Below are positions 24,121-37,445 of a stretch of DNA of 64,000 bases, one piece after another. The notes beneath the pieces are model-generated. The model was not told the DNA's origin. It did not search any database and saw nothing but the letters and a program-made list of their open reading frames with translations. Position numbers and translations under genes: made by a program. The DNA is from Cyclina sinensis (Eukaryota; Mollusca; Bivalvia; Venerida; Veneridae), in NCBI GenBank assembly GCA_012932295.1, contig JAAONU010000016.1, positions 26,287,290 to 26,351,289 on the forward strand, written 5' to 3'. Numbering within the stretch: position 1 is the first letter of the stretch; every line of letters starts with the position of its first letter.

Positions 24121-24599
24121 TTTAGTGTCGTCATGTCATGTTGTTAAACTTCAGATTATTTTAGAAATTCATCGTGGGTTAAAAAAATATCAGATATCTT
24201 TCGGTTTTTAAAGATATTAAAATACAGTATGCGAAATGAGACGAATATTATATAAAAAATACTCCATAAATACAACAAATCCTTCATTCGAAACGCAAAT
24301 TAACGTTTCAGTGATTGCATCCTATCCTTCAAGAAAAAGCTGACAAAATTTTATTTTCATGTAAGATATATACATTTACTGTTCAGCTTCTAATAGTACT
24401 TATAGTATTTAAGGTTTGTGTATACAAAGACATAAAAATGGCTGCTATATCAGACATGACATATATTGAAGAATTATTGAAAGCCCATGATAGAACAATC
24501 ATGTTTCGCCGTCATCCGCTTTAGAGGCTTTTTTGGACTCAACCGAATTAGACAAAGCAGGGTAATGCATCTAATCATGTAACTCGTCTTTCAGCAGGC

Positions 24600-24790
24600 T
24601 GAACGAAAACAGCCAGTCGTAAGGCCAGGAAACAAGCACGGCGCTACAAGATATGATCTCAAGGTCGGAGAAGCAGACCTTTCAGGTTGGTGATCGTTTT
24701 CTTGTCCATAATGTATATAGGAAAATGCCGAGTTGGCTGACTGGTGAAGAATGATGAGCATCTGATAGTTGCTCAACATACGACAGATAC
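24600..24790 (+). pseudogene. Decayed Ty3/Gypsy pol (integrase C-terminal) fragment
   Basis: One frame reads TFQVGDRFLVHNVYRKMPSW then LTGEE and a stop. An overlapping frame reads TRYDLKVGE. Both match the spacer and beta-barrel end of Ty3/Gypsy integrases (ARYD-K-..F-VGD-V...NY....WLPG). Stops and frame changes within 200 bp show it is dead. No LTRs, RT or RNase H sequence was seen nearby. The match is short, so confidence is moderate. Confidence 0.4.
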
Positions 24791-26039
24791 AGCGAAAATT
24801 TAAGGGAAAAATGGGAGCACAGAAAAGTGAAATCTAGGTTAGGGCATACGAACTTATTACTGTTGTTCGTGGGTATTCCTTTGCAGAAACCGGAAAATAC
24901 GAAGGTAGTGCCATTTCTGTTCAAAAAGTCTCTCTGTTAAGAATATTTCTTATGTTGATATTAACAATATTAATACTAAAACTTCCTTGCTTTCAGTGCT
25001 AAAATACCTTATACGTATGGATAACAGGAAGATCAAAAAGATACACTGCAAAATCTCCAGAGACAAAGAAGTATAATATTTAAGCCAGCCTGGATAAGAA
25101 CGGTGGCATGTGTAACATGGTAAGATTCCAGTAGTTATTCTTTGGAAATGTTACTTTTTCTGCTTTTTTAAAATTTGTATTTGCTCAGAATTGACTTATT
25201 GTAAATTTTGTAATAAAGTATCATTTTTTTCCGAAAGGAAATAGTTTGAGCAGTTGTTTGTAGTATATATTTGAAGGAAACTGGGACTTGTTTACGCGGT
25301 AGCTGTTTACCTTGTGTGTGTAGGTTTCAAAGTAGGTACATGTACATGTATTATAACCAAAGAGTTTGTACTTGGTTCTGTTTATTGATAATCCAAGACA
25401 GTCACTATTATTTGGAAACGATAATTTCCTAAAGCTTAATCAAATATTTCATGACTGGCGTTCCATAGGCTAAAAAGTAAATTTGATTGAAGTAGGGTGT
25501 AATACGTATTATATATCCGTAAGCGGATGCATTATAACATACACCCTTTACATATATATCTATTCAAAAAGATACTAATAAAGTCTTAAACAAAGCATTC
25601 ACTTAGATTAAATATGTTCCAATAATGTGAGAAAAATATCAAATAAAACTTGTTTTAAGAAGAAAATGCAGTAATTGACCATCGGGTCAAATAATGTTAT
25701 GTTAACAAGAAGCTATAAAATTACATGTATATTCATGTCTCAGAAGTACTCAGTAAACAGGTTTTTATATAAACAAACTATCATAAAAAACGTAATATAG
25801 TTCGCGTAGTATATGTGTTTGTTTTTCAATAAAGGCAACAGTAACTACATATTGGTATCTTACACTGGTGACAGATGACATAAACTCTAGACGACACTTA
25901 CATCATCATTTCATTGTCATTTGGAAGATTGACTTTGGATCTGTTTTTATTTTCAGTTCCCGGTTCAAAACAACGATGTAAAAATAATCAACAACGACAG
26001 GAATCAGTCATATTATGTAAAACCAGTAAAACTTCTGCC
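24791..26039. other. Intergenic, nothing recognised
   Basis: AT-rich sequence without a supportable gene or a clear repeat. Confidence 0.4.
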
Positions 26040-26745
26040 ACACTAGGGCCGCGTTCTCACAGTTATTCCACGGCGTCCAAGAAAAAATGCCGAGGTGAGC
26101 GCAGCACGATCGCAAGCGTCACCACAGAAATGCAGTTGCATCACAAGTACACGCATTTGGATCGTAAAGAACGCCGAGGGATGGCACACACTTCGAGCAT
26201 GCACAAAGCAAACTCCATCACTCGGCGTTCTGATAAGAGGTTGCCGTAAGATCGCCATAGCAGCGCAGTAAGGTCTCCTACAACGCTTATAATTATGGCC
26301 CGTCTACGGCGCTTATACGGAGTTTTTTTTCTCCAACAACGACTGTACGGAGCTGTTACGGCGATGTCTTTCTACCGGGTCGATCGGCGTTTGCAGGACG
26401 AAAACGAACTAAATAATAGTATCAATGGTGATGTGTGAAAATACTTAGTTTTAATAGGTATTGCCAACGAACGTCTTCAACACGCCGTCAGCGCAGTGTG
26501 AGCGCCGTGAAAGCGCAGTGCACGCAGTGGAAGCGCCTTGAGAGGTAGACAATCGCAAACAAAACTCGAGGCCAAAGGAACGCCATGGGAGCTCCATAGC
26601 AACGCCTTGGTCGCTGTGAGGACGCCGTGACACCTCCATCTTACGATCAAAAGATATTGCGATCTCATGGCGCTCTAGAAAGTTAAACAATCCCGTGCCA
26701 ACGCAGTGGAAACGTGGTATAGTGTGACACGGGTATTAAGGTGTC
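26040..26745. repeat. GC-rich foldback island
   Basis: The stretch is much richer in CG than its surroundings and is packed with short words (GCGCCGTGA, CGCAGTGGAA, GGCGTTC). Its edges are imperfect inverted repeats: CGTTCTCACAGTTATTCCACG near 26050 resembles the reverse complement of the right edge near 26710-26730 (CGTGTCACACTATACCACG). This suggests a foldback or TIR element of unknown family. Open frames on both strands here follow from low stop density in GC-rich DNA, with no domain I recognise. Confidence 0.5.
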
Positions 26746-28776
26746 TGATGAGCATTCAACAATGCATTTCTGCGGGAAGTTAGTTAAGACAGTAAGATTG
26801 TCACTAAAAACAAATAGCTGTTAAACATAGCGAAAACCAAGGTTATTTATCATATGGCTCAACCAATGAAATGCCGTCTATTTTTAAATATATGTAACAT
26901 CAAGTTTGAATAACATGAGAAATACTGTTTGTCACGTGATTTATTCGTAATTGTTACGGCCTAAAATTACATGATAACCCTGTTAGTTTCTGTAACACTT
27001 TTGTACGGGCATTTTTTTTTTTAAAAGTATGCATACTATTCATGAAAGTATGTATATTTTATTAAAATCACATTACATAAATACTGCTCGGTCAGTTTAA
27101 ATAGATATTCATACACAAAAACATACTGTCACAGAATAACTATCGGGTTTCTATGAACCTTAAAGAGAATAAGAACCAAGCAACATACAACTTGTTATCA
27201 CATTTAACAGTTAGATAAATAGTCGTTCAGACAGAAGTACATTGCGTTAACAACATAAATTGTTTTCATGTACGGCTGAAATTATATAGTAAATATTGAT
27301 TTGTTCCGCTTTCGGTAAACAAAAGTAAGAACCATATACGATGTTTTGTTTCTGTAACTTTGATTTGGATTTTTAGTAGAAAAATCTTCAGTATAACTAT
27401 CCGTCTGAAAACCTTCTTTTACAAATTGTATAAAAGACTCACTAAGTGGAATTTATCATTTACTAGATAAGATAAAAACCGGTGTACACTGTGATAATTG
27501 TTCATCAGATATCACAAATGTTAAATTTAAGTAGTCAAGAGTACTCATTGTCAACATATGTAACTGTGATTATATGACCAGATTGTTTACCTAGATATAT
27601 CTGCAGCATTCTTCTGCCAGATTATGAGTTTAAAAACAGAAACGACTCTAAATGACAGAAAACATGCATTTTCCTAACCTACAAAAATCACCAATCCTGG
27701 GTCTGTGAACGCAATGATTTGGTACACATTTTCCACACAGCAGAAGCCTCCGGCTGGGACACAAGGAATGCATGAATCCTCATAAGCACACTCTTGCCTA
27801 CTTCGTTAGTTGATTTTAAATCAACACGACTTATAAACAAAACAGACAAATTGAGAACGTTCCCGGATACATCAAATAAAACAAACTTATTAATTCATCT
27901 TATTTCTTAAGGCTTTAGAGGGATTGGAGAAGGAACAAAAGTAATACAGAAAAAAAAATCTTTTCAACTGTTTAGCCAAAGTAACAACTTAGATCTATTA
28001 CAAAAAGAATACAAATAAGTAAACACGTTTTGTCACTGTTGATAATGTGTAGAATTGAATAACATTTCCTTCCTGAAGCTGACGAATCAATACTGGCTAA
28101 GGCGAATTGAAACAGACAATAACATGAGCAGAAATAAAAAAGAACAATAAAGCAATAATTTTGTAATATGCATCATTATGGTACGTTACAGTGTTTAGAT
28201 GATACACATCGCCATAAAATTGTAGGTTAATTACAAAACGCCCTTCACCTTTGTAGAGAGAGAATAGATGCTGAATTTCTATCATTTCTATCACAGTTTG
28301 ATGTAATACATGTAGTTGGATAAGTGTTTAGAAAAAGACGTCAGAAATTGACGCAACAAGCCACTAAAATATCATTGTCTCTAACAAAAACTACAATCTT
28401 TTATAAATATGCGTCACAAAAGCAAAAAAAAGCAACGACACAATCGGTATTTAGAAGAGGGACGAACTTTTTCAGTAATTTTAAGCCATTTCAATTTCTT
28501 GTGAATTCCTTCTTCGTGATACACTGATATTTTCGTACTGAATACGGGAAAAAAAGCAGTAAACAATATGGATTCAAAAAGCCCTTATCGCTAGTATTAA
28601 GGGAATCACGACGTTGGAACTAATTCCTTAAACCTGGTAAAAAAAATGGTCATCTAAACAGAAGTGATATTATAACAAAAAATAAAACCAATACCCTTTT
28701 CCGACTAGAATTGTAACAAATGAAATTGTTCGATGTAAACTCTTCCGCTGATTAAAATGTTGCTATCATTAAATTT
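26746..28776. other. Mostly intergenic, one candidate Cys-rich frame
   Basis: Largely featureless AT-rich DNA. The exception is the small cysteine-rich frame at 27673-27799, listed separately. Confidence 0.35.
27673..27799 (-). CDS. Candidate small Cys-rich exon, unassigned
   Basis: The minus strand reads RQECAYEDSCIPCVPAGGFC then CVENVYQIIAFTDPGLVIFV, bounded by stops, with C-x5-C-x2-C-x6-CC spacing. AG dinucleotides lie just upstream. The local GC content is higher than the flanks. I do not recognise the family. It could be an exon of a secreted Cys-rich protein or a chance frame within an old repeat. Confidence 0.22.
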
Positions 28777-28860
28777 TAAGGGCAGAATTCGTAATTGTTA
28801 GTTTTATTGCGTCTCAAAATAATGCAATAATAAAAAAGTAATAGTTCCAACTGCACATTA
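28777..28860 (+). repeat. Dispersed repeat (pairs with 53.08 kb)
   Basis: The segment TTTAAGGGCAGAATTCGTAA, followed by a TTATTGC region, recurs at 53078-53150 in the same orientation with scattered differences. Confidence 0.6.
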
Positions 28861-31235
28861 GATATGAAAAAAAAATTTTAACCAAAGAAGGTCAATAGTT
28901 CAAGGCAAATCGAAGTCAAATTTGAAGTATGTATGTAAACTTTTACAAACAGTTAAAATTTCAAACACATATCTTCAAAAACAAGAAAATAGGTCAGTAG
29001 GTCAAGGTCAAAATAGTCTGCATGCAAACTTGTACATAAAAATAGTTAAACTTTCATTGATTTAGCTTCAAAAAACAAGGATGTAGGTCATTAGGTCACA
29101 TGAAGTTCAAGGAAAATGACGGATGAAGGCTAAGTACCTTCCTTACCTATCCGATATGTTTTTTGTCTTGAAAGGGGTACCCATGTGAGATGGGTGGGGG
29201 CTTGGTACCCTTGGGAGGGCCAAGATCTTCCAAAGCCCATCTAATTAATGAGACAATGCTGAACCATATGTTTCTAAGCTTCAGGCCTTTAACACCCTTA
29301 AAAACTTTTTCCTACATAACTCAATGTAAAACCAAGTGACCCCTGGGGCGGGCCAATTTTGTTTCAAGAGACATGTTTGTATAAATTTGGCAGAGGTCCA
29401 CTAGACAATGGTACAAAAAAGTATCTAATTCCTAGGCCTAATGATTTTTGACAAGAATATTTTTTAAGTTCTTCCTATATAAGTCTATGTAAAAAGTGAC
29501 CACTGGGCTCGGGCAAATTCTGACCCCCACAGCCATGATTTAGATAACTTTGGTAGAGATCCACTAGATGATGTTATCAACCAATTATGTAAGCTGTAGG
29601 GCTTTTGGTTTTAGACAAGAAGACTTTTTAAAACTTTTTCCCTATACTCTATGTAAGATCAAGTGAGCCCTTAGGCGAGACCAATTTTGATCCAGGAGCC
29701 ATGATTTGTATAAACTTGGTAGAGGTCCACAACACAATCACATGTTTTGTTTATAGCCTAAAGGACATTCGATTACTATACCCGTTCAATTGCCAATGTC
29801 CGAAAACAATACACTTACGGGGATTTAATTTTGTGCTGTATCTCCAAGATCAGCTTTTTTGAAGATATTTCTTCTTTGAAATGCAGCCATAGATATTTAC
29901 TCTCTATATAACAACAATATACGCAGTAAGACCATGTTAAGCAAGCACTATTCTATCAATAAATGAAAGAAAGAAGACGAAAGAAAGAAAGGAGACAAAA
30001 GAAAGATATGCATGTTCGGTACTTGCAGTTTGATTTTCTATTGATTTATAAATGAAATCAATATTTTGAATAATTTTTGAAACTTAAGCAAATAAAACTT
30101 GCCATAAGGACCTTTATCAAGGGTAGGTCAACAGCTCAAATCATGTAAGCTCTATCAATGTAAAGCTGAGATTAAGTTACTTAATATGTTAAATCTTTGT
30201 GTAGATCCTATGACTTTTAATGTGTCAGAGGTTTTTCGGGGCGTACAATTTCACCAGGAATTTGGATAAATAACAAGCTACTCAATTTCAGATCTCTTGA
30301 GGGATTTTCTAAAGTCTTTGTACTCAGGAATTTTAACTTTGTATATAGGATCAAAAAGTCATTCCTAGTGGTTTTAGACAGTTTACTTAAAACCATGTAA
30401 CAGTGACCACAGGGCGGTTCTAATTAACCAGTTATTTGACAATCTTGTTGATAACTATTAATACAAACTAACAGGCTAGGCTGTGTTTGATAAGATTTTA
30501 AAGTTTTTTTTACGACCTCCAGGGCTTGGCCAATTTGACCCCATAGACATAATTTGAACAATTTTTGTAGAAGTCAACTAGGCAATGCTATTGACCAAAT
30601 TTCAATACTCCAGGCTATGCGGGTTCAGAAAATACGATTTTTAAAGTTTTTCAAATATGTATAGTATGTAAATCAAGTGACAATTTTGACCCTAGGAAAT
30701 ATTTTTATCAATCTTTGAAAAGGTCAGCTATACAATGCTACGTATCAAATCATGGTTTCTGACAAGAATATGTTTAAAAAATCGTTTAACACATATAGGA
30801 CCCACAGGGCGGAGCCAATTTTGACGCCAAACACGTTTTTTTTAAAAAAAACTATATTAGTAGAGATCCACTGGGCAATTGCTAAATTCTAAGTTTTTCC
30901 TACATAAGTTAATCAAGTGGCTCCGGGCAGGATCAGTTTTGTTTCCTGGGACATAATTTCAACAACCTTGGTAGAGTTCGCTAGATATCAAATATTAAGG
31001 TCTGGATATAGTGTTGAACATAAGTAAATTGTATAAGTTTTTTTTCTTTCGGTTGCCATAGCGACCAGAGTTTTGCATGAACTTGAATTATTTTAACAAC
31101 TTTGGTAGAGCTTTATGCAAGAAACATTTCTGTGAAGTCTGATTAATACCTGTCCTTCAAGTTAAAAGGAAATGTTGTTTAAAGAAAAAAAATGTCGACG
31201 CACCCCGGACAACGCACCTACCACAAAAGTTCACC
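28861..31235 (+). repeat. Tandem-core arrays (two families)
   Basis: First, two to three ~110-bp units with AGGTCATTAGGTCA/AGGTCAAGGTCAAA words (28885-29110). Then about ten degenerate ~190-bp units to about 31110, each built on GGGCGGGGCCAATTTTGACC, ACTTGGTAGAGGTCCACTAG and TTTTCCTATATAACTCTATG. The same second monomer occurs inside the 41.9-45.6 kb element. No coding sequence. Confidence 0.6.
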
Positions 31236-32528
31236 TTTAAACACTTCGTGCTTAGGTAAGCTAAACAAATTGAAAACTGTTACGTTGTTCATTTGCAAGA
31301 AATCTTTCCAATGCGATTGTATTTATAACCAATGCTTCTAGAAATCATGAGAGTGTTTTTATCCATCTAAGTAACAATCACAGGGAAGATCTGTTTGTTC
31401 TAGAAGGATTAGTATCCATCACCAGTATAACAAAGCTATACTTTCGTTCTTTTTCTTCTACCTTTTTAAGTTCTCACATTCAACAATTAGCACATGCCTA
31501 ATTTAATTTCAACAACGCAACTAAACCCTTTAATATACGTTGGCAATTTTGAAGGCTTTATGTCAAATACTGCAGACATAAGGGCAAACTTAGTAAAAAT
31601 AAACAAACAGTTATATGTCATGGTGATAACAAACCGAGACAGAATGTTAAAATCAGAGAATAAGAGCGAATGATGGTAAAAAATCATGGATTTCATTTTG
31701 ATACAGAAAGATGTCTGTTATATTTTTCAGAGAAAAGACAAATGTATTTGGACGCATTAATGAATTGACTTCTGCAAAATACAGTATATTGCCAGGGTTT
31801 AGCTTAAAATATGTCTCTTACCTTACATTCTTGAACGTCTGTCTTCATTGAGGGTTCTTCTCGAAATTAACATCTTTCAGAGTAAGCCCCTTTTATGTTC
31901 CCTATTTTGTCTTCTTTAAGCTTCTACAGACAACGTACTATTCCAGTTTATTTCAGTCACATCTTTGTCGTAGAGTTTTACACCCTTAAACGTTTTATAA
32001 CAACTTAAGTAAATTCGTCTTAAGAAATCAGTGAAAACATATTACAACTTTGAATATCGGTGAAAACACAGAAACAATGTAAAACTAATTTGCGAGAGCT
32101 AAAAAATTGACAGTCAAGTTCACGTTTTTTCCCTCTTTTTTCTGTCTTTCTCCTTAAAAAAAATTCAGGCATTAATTAAATGACATATCTGTCAAACATA
32201 TCAAGTTAAAATGTTTATTTCAAAGCAAAAGCTTGAGTCTGCATTTAAAAGAAAAACGGGGAATCCGTGTTTTAGCGTTAGACATGTATGATTTAATTAC
32301 TTTCTTGCATTTTGTGTGAATTCCGTGCTTTCACCTACAACGTAGTCAAAGGTCAACTTGCATTGCGGTAAATTGATAATAATTAAATAGGTTTACAACT
32401 TTTTAAATGTAGTGCTTTATTTTAAGAGAAGAGACCCTCGAAATTTGAACAGATTTAAATGGTCAAGAATATATTTTGGAAACAGATTTTAAGTTTGAGT
32501 GATCTAACGTCAAATACAGCGCGGTAAC
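31236..32528. other. Intergenic, nothing recognised
   Basis: No gene or repeat that I can support. Confidence 0.4.
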
Positions 32529-33010
32529 GAGTTCAGATGCGTATTAATTTAATCACAAAGACCGTAGACAGACCTTTAAAAACTATTTCCATTCTAACAC
32601 GTATGTATTGTTATAAGGGACACAATCATGTGATCTACTTATCACGCCATTTTTTACGGTTATTGTCCCTGGCAGGCTATTCCGTTACCTCCGCTATTCA
32701 TTTCCCACGTGAAAATGAAAACATCAAGGTCATTTTAGTTTATCAGTTAACAATTTACGTTTAATCAAATATCTATAATCTTATAATAGATGAACATCAA
32801 AGAAGATTGAGTCCATAACAATATTTCACTTTTAAAAATATTTTAAAACAATTATCAGTTTACAAAGACAAATAAGAACAGCCGAAAGTAGTTTGCAGTG
32901 ACGTCAGCCGATGCGCGCTTGTATTCTACGTACTTTATTGTAATGATATATCACGCTCAATTCCTTCTTTCTTATTGTCGGCGAATTGCGGCTAGTGTTA
33001 GAATAGGAAA
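32529..33010 (+). repeat. Dispersed repeat, copy 2 (pairs with 2.4 kb)
   Basis: It begins with the 38-bp motif GAGTTCAGATGCGTATTAAT...CCGTA, which is present inverted at 2363-2400. It continues with TATTTCCATTCTAACACGTA and the shared tail near 32975. About 200 extra bases are present relative to copy 1. Confidence 0.6.
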
Positions 33011-33249
33011 TAAGTACAAACAAGATCTAACAGAAGTACTACTGTGTTATTTTTAGGCATAATATCCAAAATCATAAATTGAAAATGTAAACATATTGAA
33101 ATATAAAATGTATCTTATGATAAAACAAGAAAATATGTTGTATGAAATCCGTTCCCGTAACTTAAATGTAAACCTTGCTGAACTCGAACAAAATTTATTT
33201 CTCTTAGATAAAATGGTGTCTTTTTGATGTTGTTTTTTGTTTTTTGTTG

Positions 33250-33470
33250 TTTTTTTTTATAGATAAATATATAAGAAGATTTCGAGCGCCTTTTGAAGTT
33301 GTACGGTGAAGAGCTTCACTTTGGTAAAAAATCTTATCAACAAATGGCTCCGGTGTGTGGACGGATTTGAACATTTGATATACGGCCAAATTTAGATCAC
33401 CCTCGGTCTTTTCCACGAATTTCATGGAAACGTTCCATGAATGTTGTAATATCTGTTCCGACTGCGTGGC
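33250..33470 (-). CDS. Candidate exon, unassigned
   Basis: The minus strand has TTTTTTACAAGCCACGCAG as a possible acceptor, followed by about 70 open codons reading EQILQHSWNVSMKFVEKTEG, LAVYQMFKSVHTPEPFVDKI and TTSKGARNLL. The helical, stop-free character and balanced composition look coding in an otherwise T-rich region. I considered a globin A/B-helix segment (IL-HSW...MF) but key residues cannot be confirmed. No donor is obvious before the frame turns Lys-rich. Confidence 0.25.
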
Positions 33471-36465
33471 TTGTAAAAAAGACTTACTGTTGAACATGAA
33501 AAGTTTACTTTTTTCAGTCCCAAGTGAACCAAAAGATCACAGAATTATCGCACATGTGCCAGAGCGAACATGAATTATGTTAATTATTCTAATGACATAG
33601 TGTTCTGTTTATATGTGGAACCATTTTAACCGGCCAATTATCTGCTGTATTTCTCTGCCTGGTTTATTACCTCTCTTTTCTGTCTTATTTTATTACTTTC
33701 TTTTCATTTTTCTGGCTTTATTTTCTTTTTTTTATCGCTTACGTTGATTGTTTCTTTTCTTTCCTTCTTGCTATTTTTTTCATTCACATACTTCGTACAC
33801 ATTTGTGTTCCTCTGTTAAAATGAAAATCGTTTTTATATGCAAACAAATAAACAAGATTTTTCGCAAAAAAGATGGAAAAAAACGAAAAAAAAACCCTTC
33901 TCTATTACAGGTTCACGCATACACTTACAAACCGAGAATAAATGCCTACAAATACTGTTCTCAGCTGGAAATCTAAACATGTGTGTCGAGGAAAGTAGTC
34001 TGAAATGTAGTCCTTCTTGCGCACCATAATTACGCTTTAAGAGTTATTGCAGACTGCATGATTCAGCTTTAATTTGTAATTCTCCAATGATGAGATATCG
34101 TCTAAACTCCAAATTAGTGACAATCATTACTGTTTACAGAACTACACAAGCGACTGATATGTCACGCCAGGAGAAATTTATCGACAGAGTGATATTTGTT
34201 TATCTGGAATCTGGTTCAGATTTTCAGACTTCACGTGTACTAGAGGTACTCGAAGTCCGGAATTAAGGTCTGCTGTATCATGAATGGCTGATGCCGCGTC
34301 TGGAAATAAGTGAAATACTCTTAGGATAAATGTGAATTTTGCGAAAATTATAGCTATGCCTACGGATTCAGTCAAACTATCCGTGACAACTAGAAGGTTA
34401 TTTTACAGTTTACATTTTAGTTCTGATTGAAAATTTGATGTATAAAAATGCTTTGTAAAATTGTTGATGATTTCTTTTCAAAAAGCTATATTTTTGTATA
34501 ATGTAAAATATCGTCTGGAACCTGATCTCACTTGACGTACTAGATCACCAAAATAGAAAACTTACATACTCGCATAGCTTATTAAAACTCATATTCATGA
34601 TATATTCGAGAAAGAAATCTCTTTAACTGCTTAAAGTCTGCTGACAATAAAAGAGTGTAACAATTAGGTTCTTGTAATAAAACTATCGGATTTGAAAGCT
34701 TCCTTTTCATTTTTTTGCTTTCTTGTCCTATAATTAACCGTAGAGCTGTAAACAAAACCTAAGCTAGGTACAACATCAAACAAATTTCCAAAGTCCAGAT
34801 GTTCAAGTGTAGTACCTTGTGAACAAACATAGGAAAAAAAGATAAAATAATACTTCCGCTGTATTTAAACACTCATGAAAGATAGTGGAAATGGTCTTAG
34901 TGTGTGATTAAGCCTTAGACAAGGATTTATAAGACAGCTGTTAAATTACTGTATACTACGAAATTCTCCGTGAAAGTGGCTAAGAAACAACTGAAACAAC
35001 AATAACATTTATTCAGCACACGTTTATAGTGTGTATAGAGTAGATCTTGTCAGAAAGACTTGTGATAATAAATGCATGCTATGTTCTGCTCTGTTCTGAC
35101 TACTGACAACTACTTTTTTGCAACTTTTTAGGACTACGAGGATTTACATGGTAACATACACTCGACGATAAATTTCATGGTCAGTCAACTACTAACTATT
35201 TGATTATTTTATTAAAAAAACATGTCATGCTAAGAGAGCATTAAACTGACGAAAGAACTAGTAAAAGAAAATGGATTTTCCCTATGGAAAGAAATACAAT
35301 GCAGAATAATGAATAAATATGAAGGAAAGAAGTAATGCATAACGGTATCAAAAAACAAAAAAGAGGAAAATATAAACAACTGATATAAATAAAGACTTGA
35401 CCTTCAAGATAAGTCCCTAACATTCCTTAACTTCCTTTTTTGAATGGTAAATATTTGACTTTTTGTATTTTATCTTCGATAACATATCTGTTAAGTAGCC
35501 AGTACTCCGGAATCTCAGCGTAATGGATATGGTAGGGGCTAACTTTCAAATTGTATTCTGTTACTTAACAGGCTCATGAACTGGGCTGAGGCCCAAGCCT
35601 AGGTCTATTTCTTACTGTTCCTAAAAGCTTGCTAATTATGTGGAGGTTAACTTTCGTTTTTATGCTTATAAAATTGCTTTAACTTTTGAAAGTGGTTATC
35701 ATGTGACCTCGACGAGTCTAGTACCAGAGAACAAAAGAAAACGACTTCTTTCACCCAAAGGATGTATGCAAGCTAGAGTTAGAATTATGTGATACAAAAA
35801 TTCTGCTCTAAGACTATCCAGTATTATACTAACAGCAGACGCTCACAAAGACAGCAAACTGTAATAGGAAAGTTTGGTTCTAGCTGAGAGTTCACGTCTT
35901 ATGTTTGATATATACGTCTGTTTAGCTTCCCTGATGTTACCAAGTAATAAATTAAATGCACAGCTGACTCTCTGAGAGTGTCTCTATACCCCCCGCCCTC
36001 CTTCACACACACACGCACCTAAATAAATAAACAAATAAATAAATAAAGTTTACCGTAAATCTCAACAATGTTATCTCAACTTTTATAAAGTCACCTACAA
36101 AAGACTAAATGAAGAAACGAAGATGCCACTTTTATTCCAGTGTTTAGTTCTGTTTCTCTCTAGATATGGTTTAAAATTAATGATATACTAGTACAAAATA
36201 ACTCAGGGCTAAGAATGAAAACATTGACGAGACGACGACACCTACGAAAATTACAAAATAAAATATTAGTTTACTGTTTAACATATTTATTACTTTAGGA
36301 ACGCCTCATGATCAACTATTCTGTATATTTTGTAGTGTTCTGTTCATAATTCTGTTTTCTGACAGACAATTACTGCACTTGATAAAGAAACCATAATTGA
36401 TATTTTTGGTGTGGTGAATACAATATTTTGCTAGATAATATACCGTACAACACCTGTTTTATCCA
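33471..36465. other. Intergenic, nothing firmly recognised
   Basis: AT-rich DNA. An acceptor-like TTTCACTTATTTCCAG near 34300 (minus) opens a frame of ~27 codons with no clear donor. Small AAATA and CA simple repeats lie at 36005-36050. Confidence 0.35.
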
Positions 36466-37445
36466 TATGAACAACAAGAGCACTGCTGGGCGGAGCAGTA
36501 TATGCCATAAGGCATAGTTGATTGTCACCTTGACCTTTTATGTACTTAACCCGAACAGTATAGGGGTCATGTAATCAATGATAGCAATCATCTTAAGAAG
36601 TTTGAAGTCTGTATGGGAAGTAGTTGCCAAGTTATACAGCAGAAATGCTTTTCAGTGTTTGGGCCATTGTGACCTTGACATCTGACTTACTGATCCTAAG
36701 ATGTACGGAGGTCATTTCCTCAATCTTATCAATCATCATATGAAGTTTGAAGACTGTATGACAAATTGTTCTGAAGTTTTACAACGGAAATAGTTTTTAG
36801 TGCTTAGGTCACTGTGACTTTGATTTTCGAGCTACTGACCCCAAAATCAGAAGGAGTCATTCACTCAGTGTGCAAATTTTATATGAACTTTGAAGTCTCT
36901 ATGACAAATGGCTGTCGAGTTACAGAGTGTAAATGATTCTAAACATTAAGGTCACTATGACTTTGACATACTGACCCCAAAATGTATAGGGGTCATTCAC
37001 TCAATGTGTGCAACCATTATATGAATTTTGAAGTCTCTATAACTAATGGTTGTTGAGTTACAGAGTGTAAATGATTCTAAATATTTAGGCCACTTTGACC
37101 TTGACCTTTGACAAACTGACCCCAAAATGTATAGGGCCCATCCACTCAATGTGTGCAATCATGATGTAAAGTTTGAAGTCTCTATATCAAATGATTGTCA
37201 AGTTACATGGCAGAAATGGTTTTCAATGTTAATGTCACGAATGAGACATTGGATAATATTCCACTACATTTCTGTATCATCTTGCAAAAATAAAAGGTCA
37301 CAAGAATGCTACCCAGTAAATTTGAAGTAAATCTGATCTGTACTTTTGAGGGAGAAGACAATTGTTGACGCCGAACGACGGACGCCGGACTATCACCCTA
37401 CCCATACTAAAGTTTCCCCTGGACCTTCCGTTCTGGTAACCTAAA
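36466..37445 (+). mobile_element. Tandem-core element
   Basis: It starts at ACAAGAGCACTGCTGGGCGG with a small ATGCC-ATAA-GGCAT hairpin. About six ~125-bp units follow with TGACCCCAAAATGTATAGGG, GTCATTCACTCAATGTG and AAGTCTCTATGACAAATG. It ends with the GACGCCGAACGACGGACGCC stretch. No coding frame. Confidence 0.6.

Noticed and set aside
25914..26249. 111-codon plus-strand frame
   Set aside because: Runs into the GC-rich foldback island where stop codons are scarce on both strands; no domain.
33204..33497. Possible globin first exon
   Set aside because: A few A/B-helix-like residues only; distal/proximal His region not visible and no B12-type donor, so no family name given.
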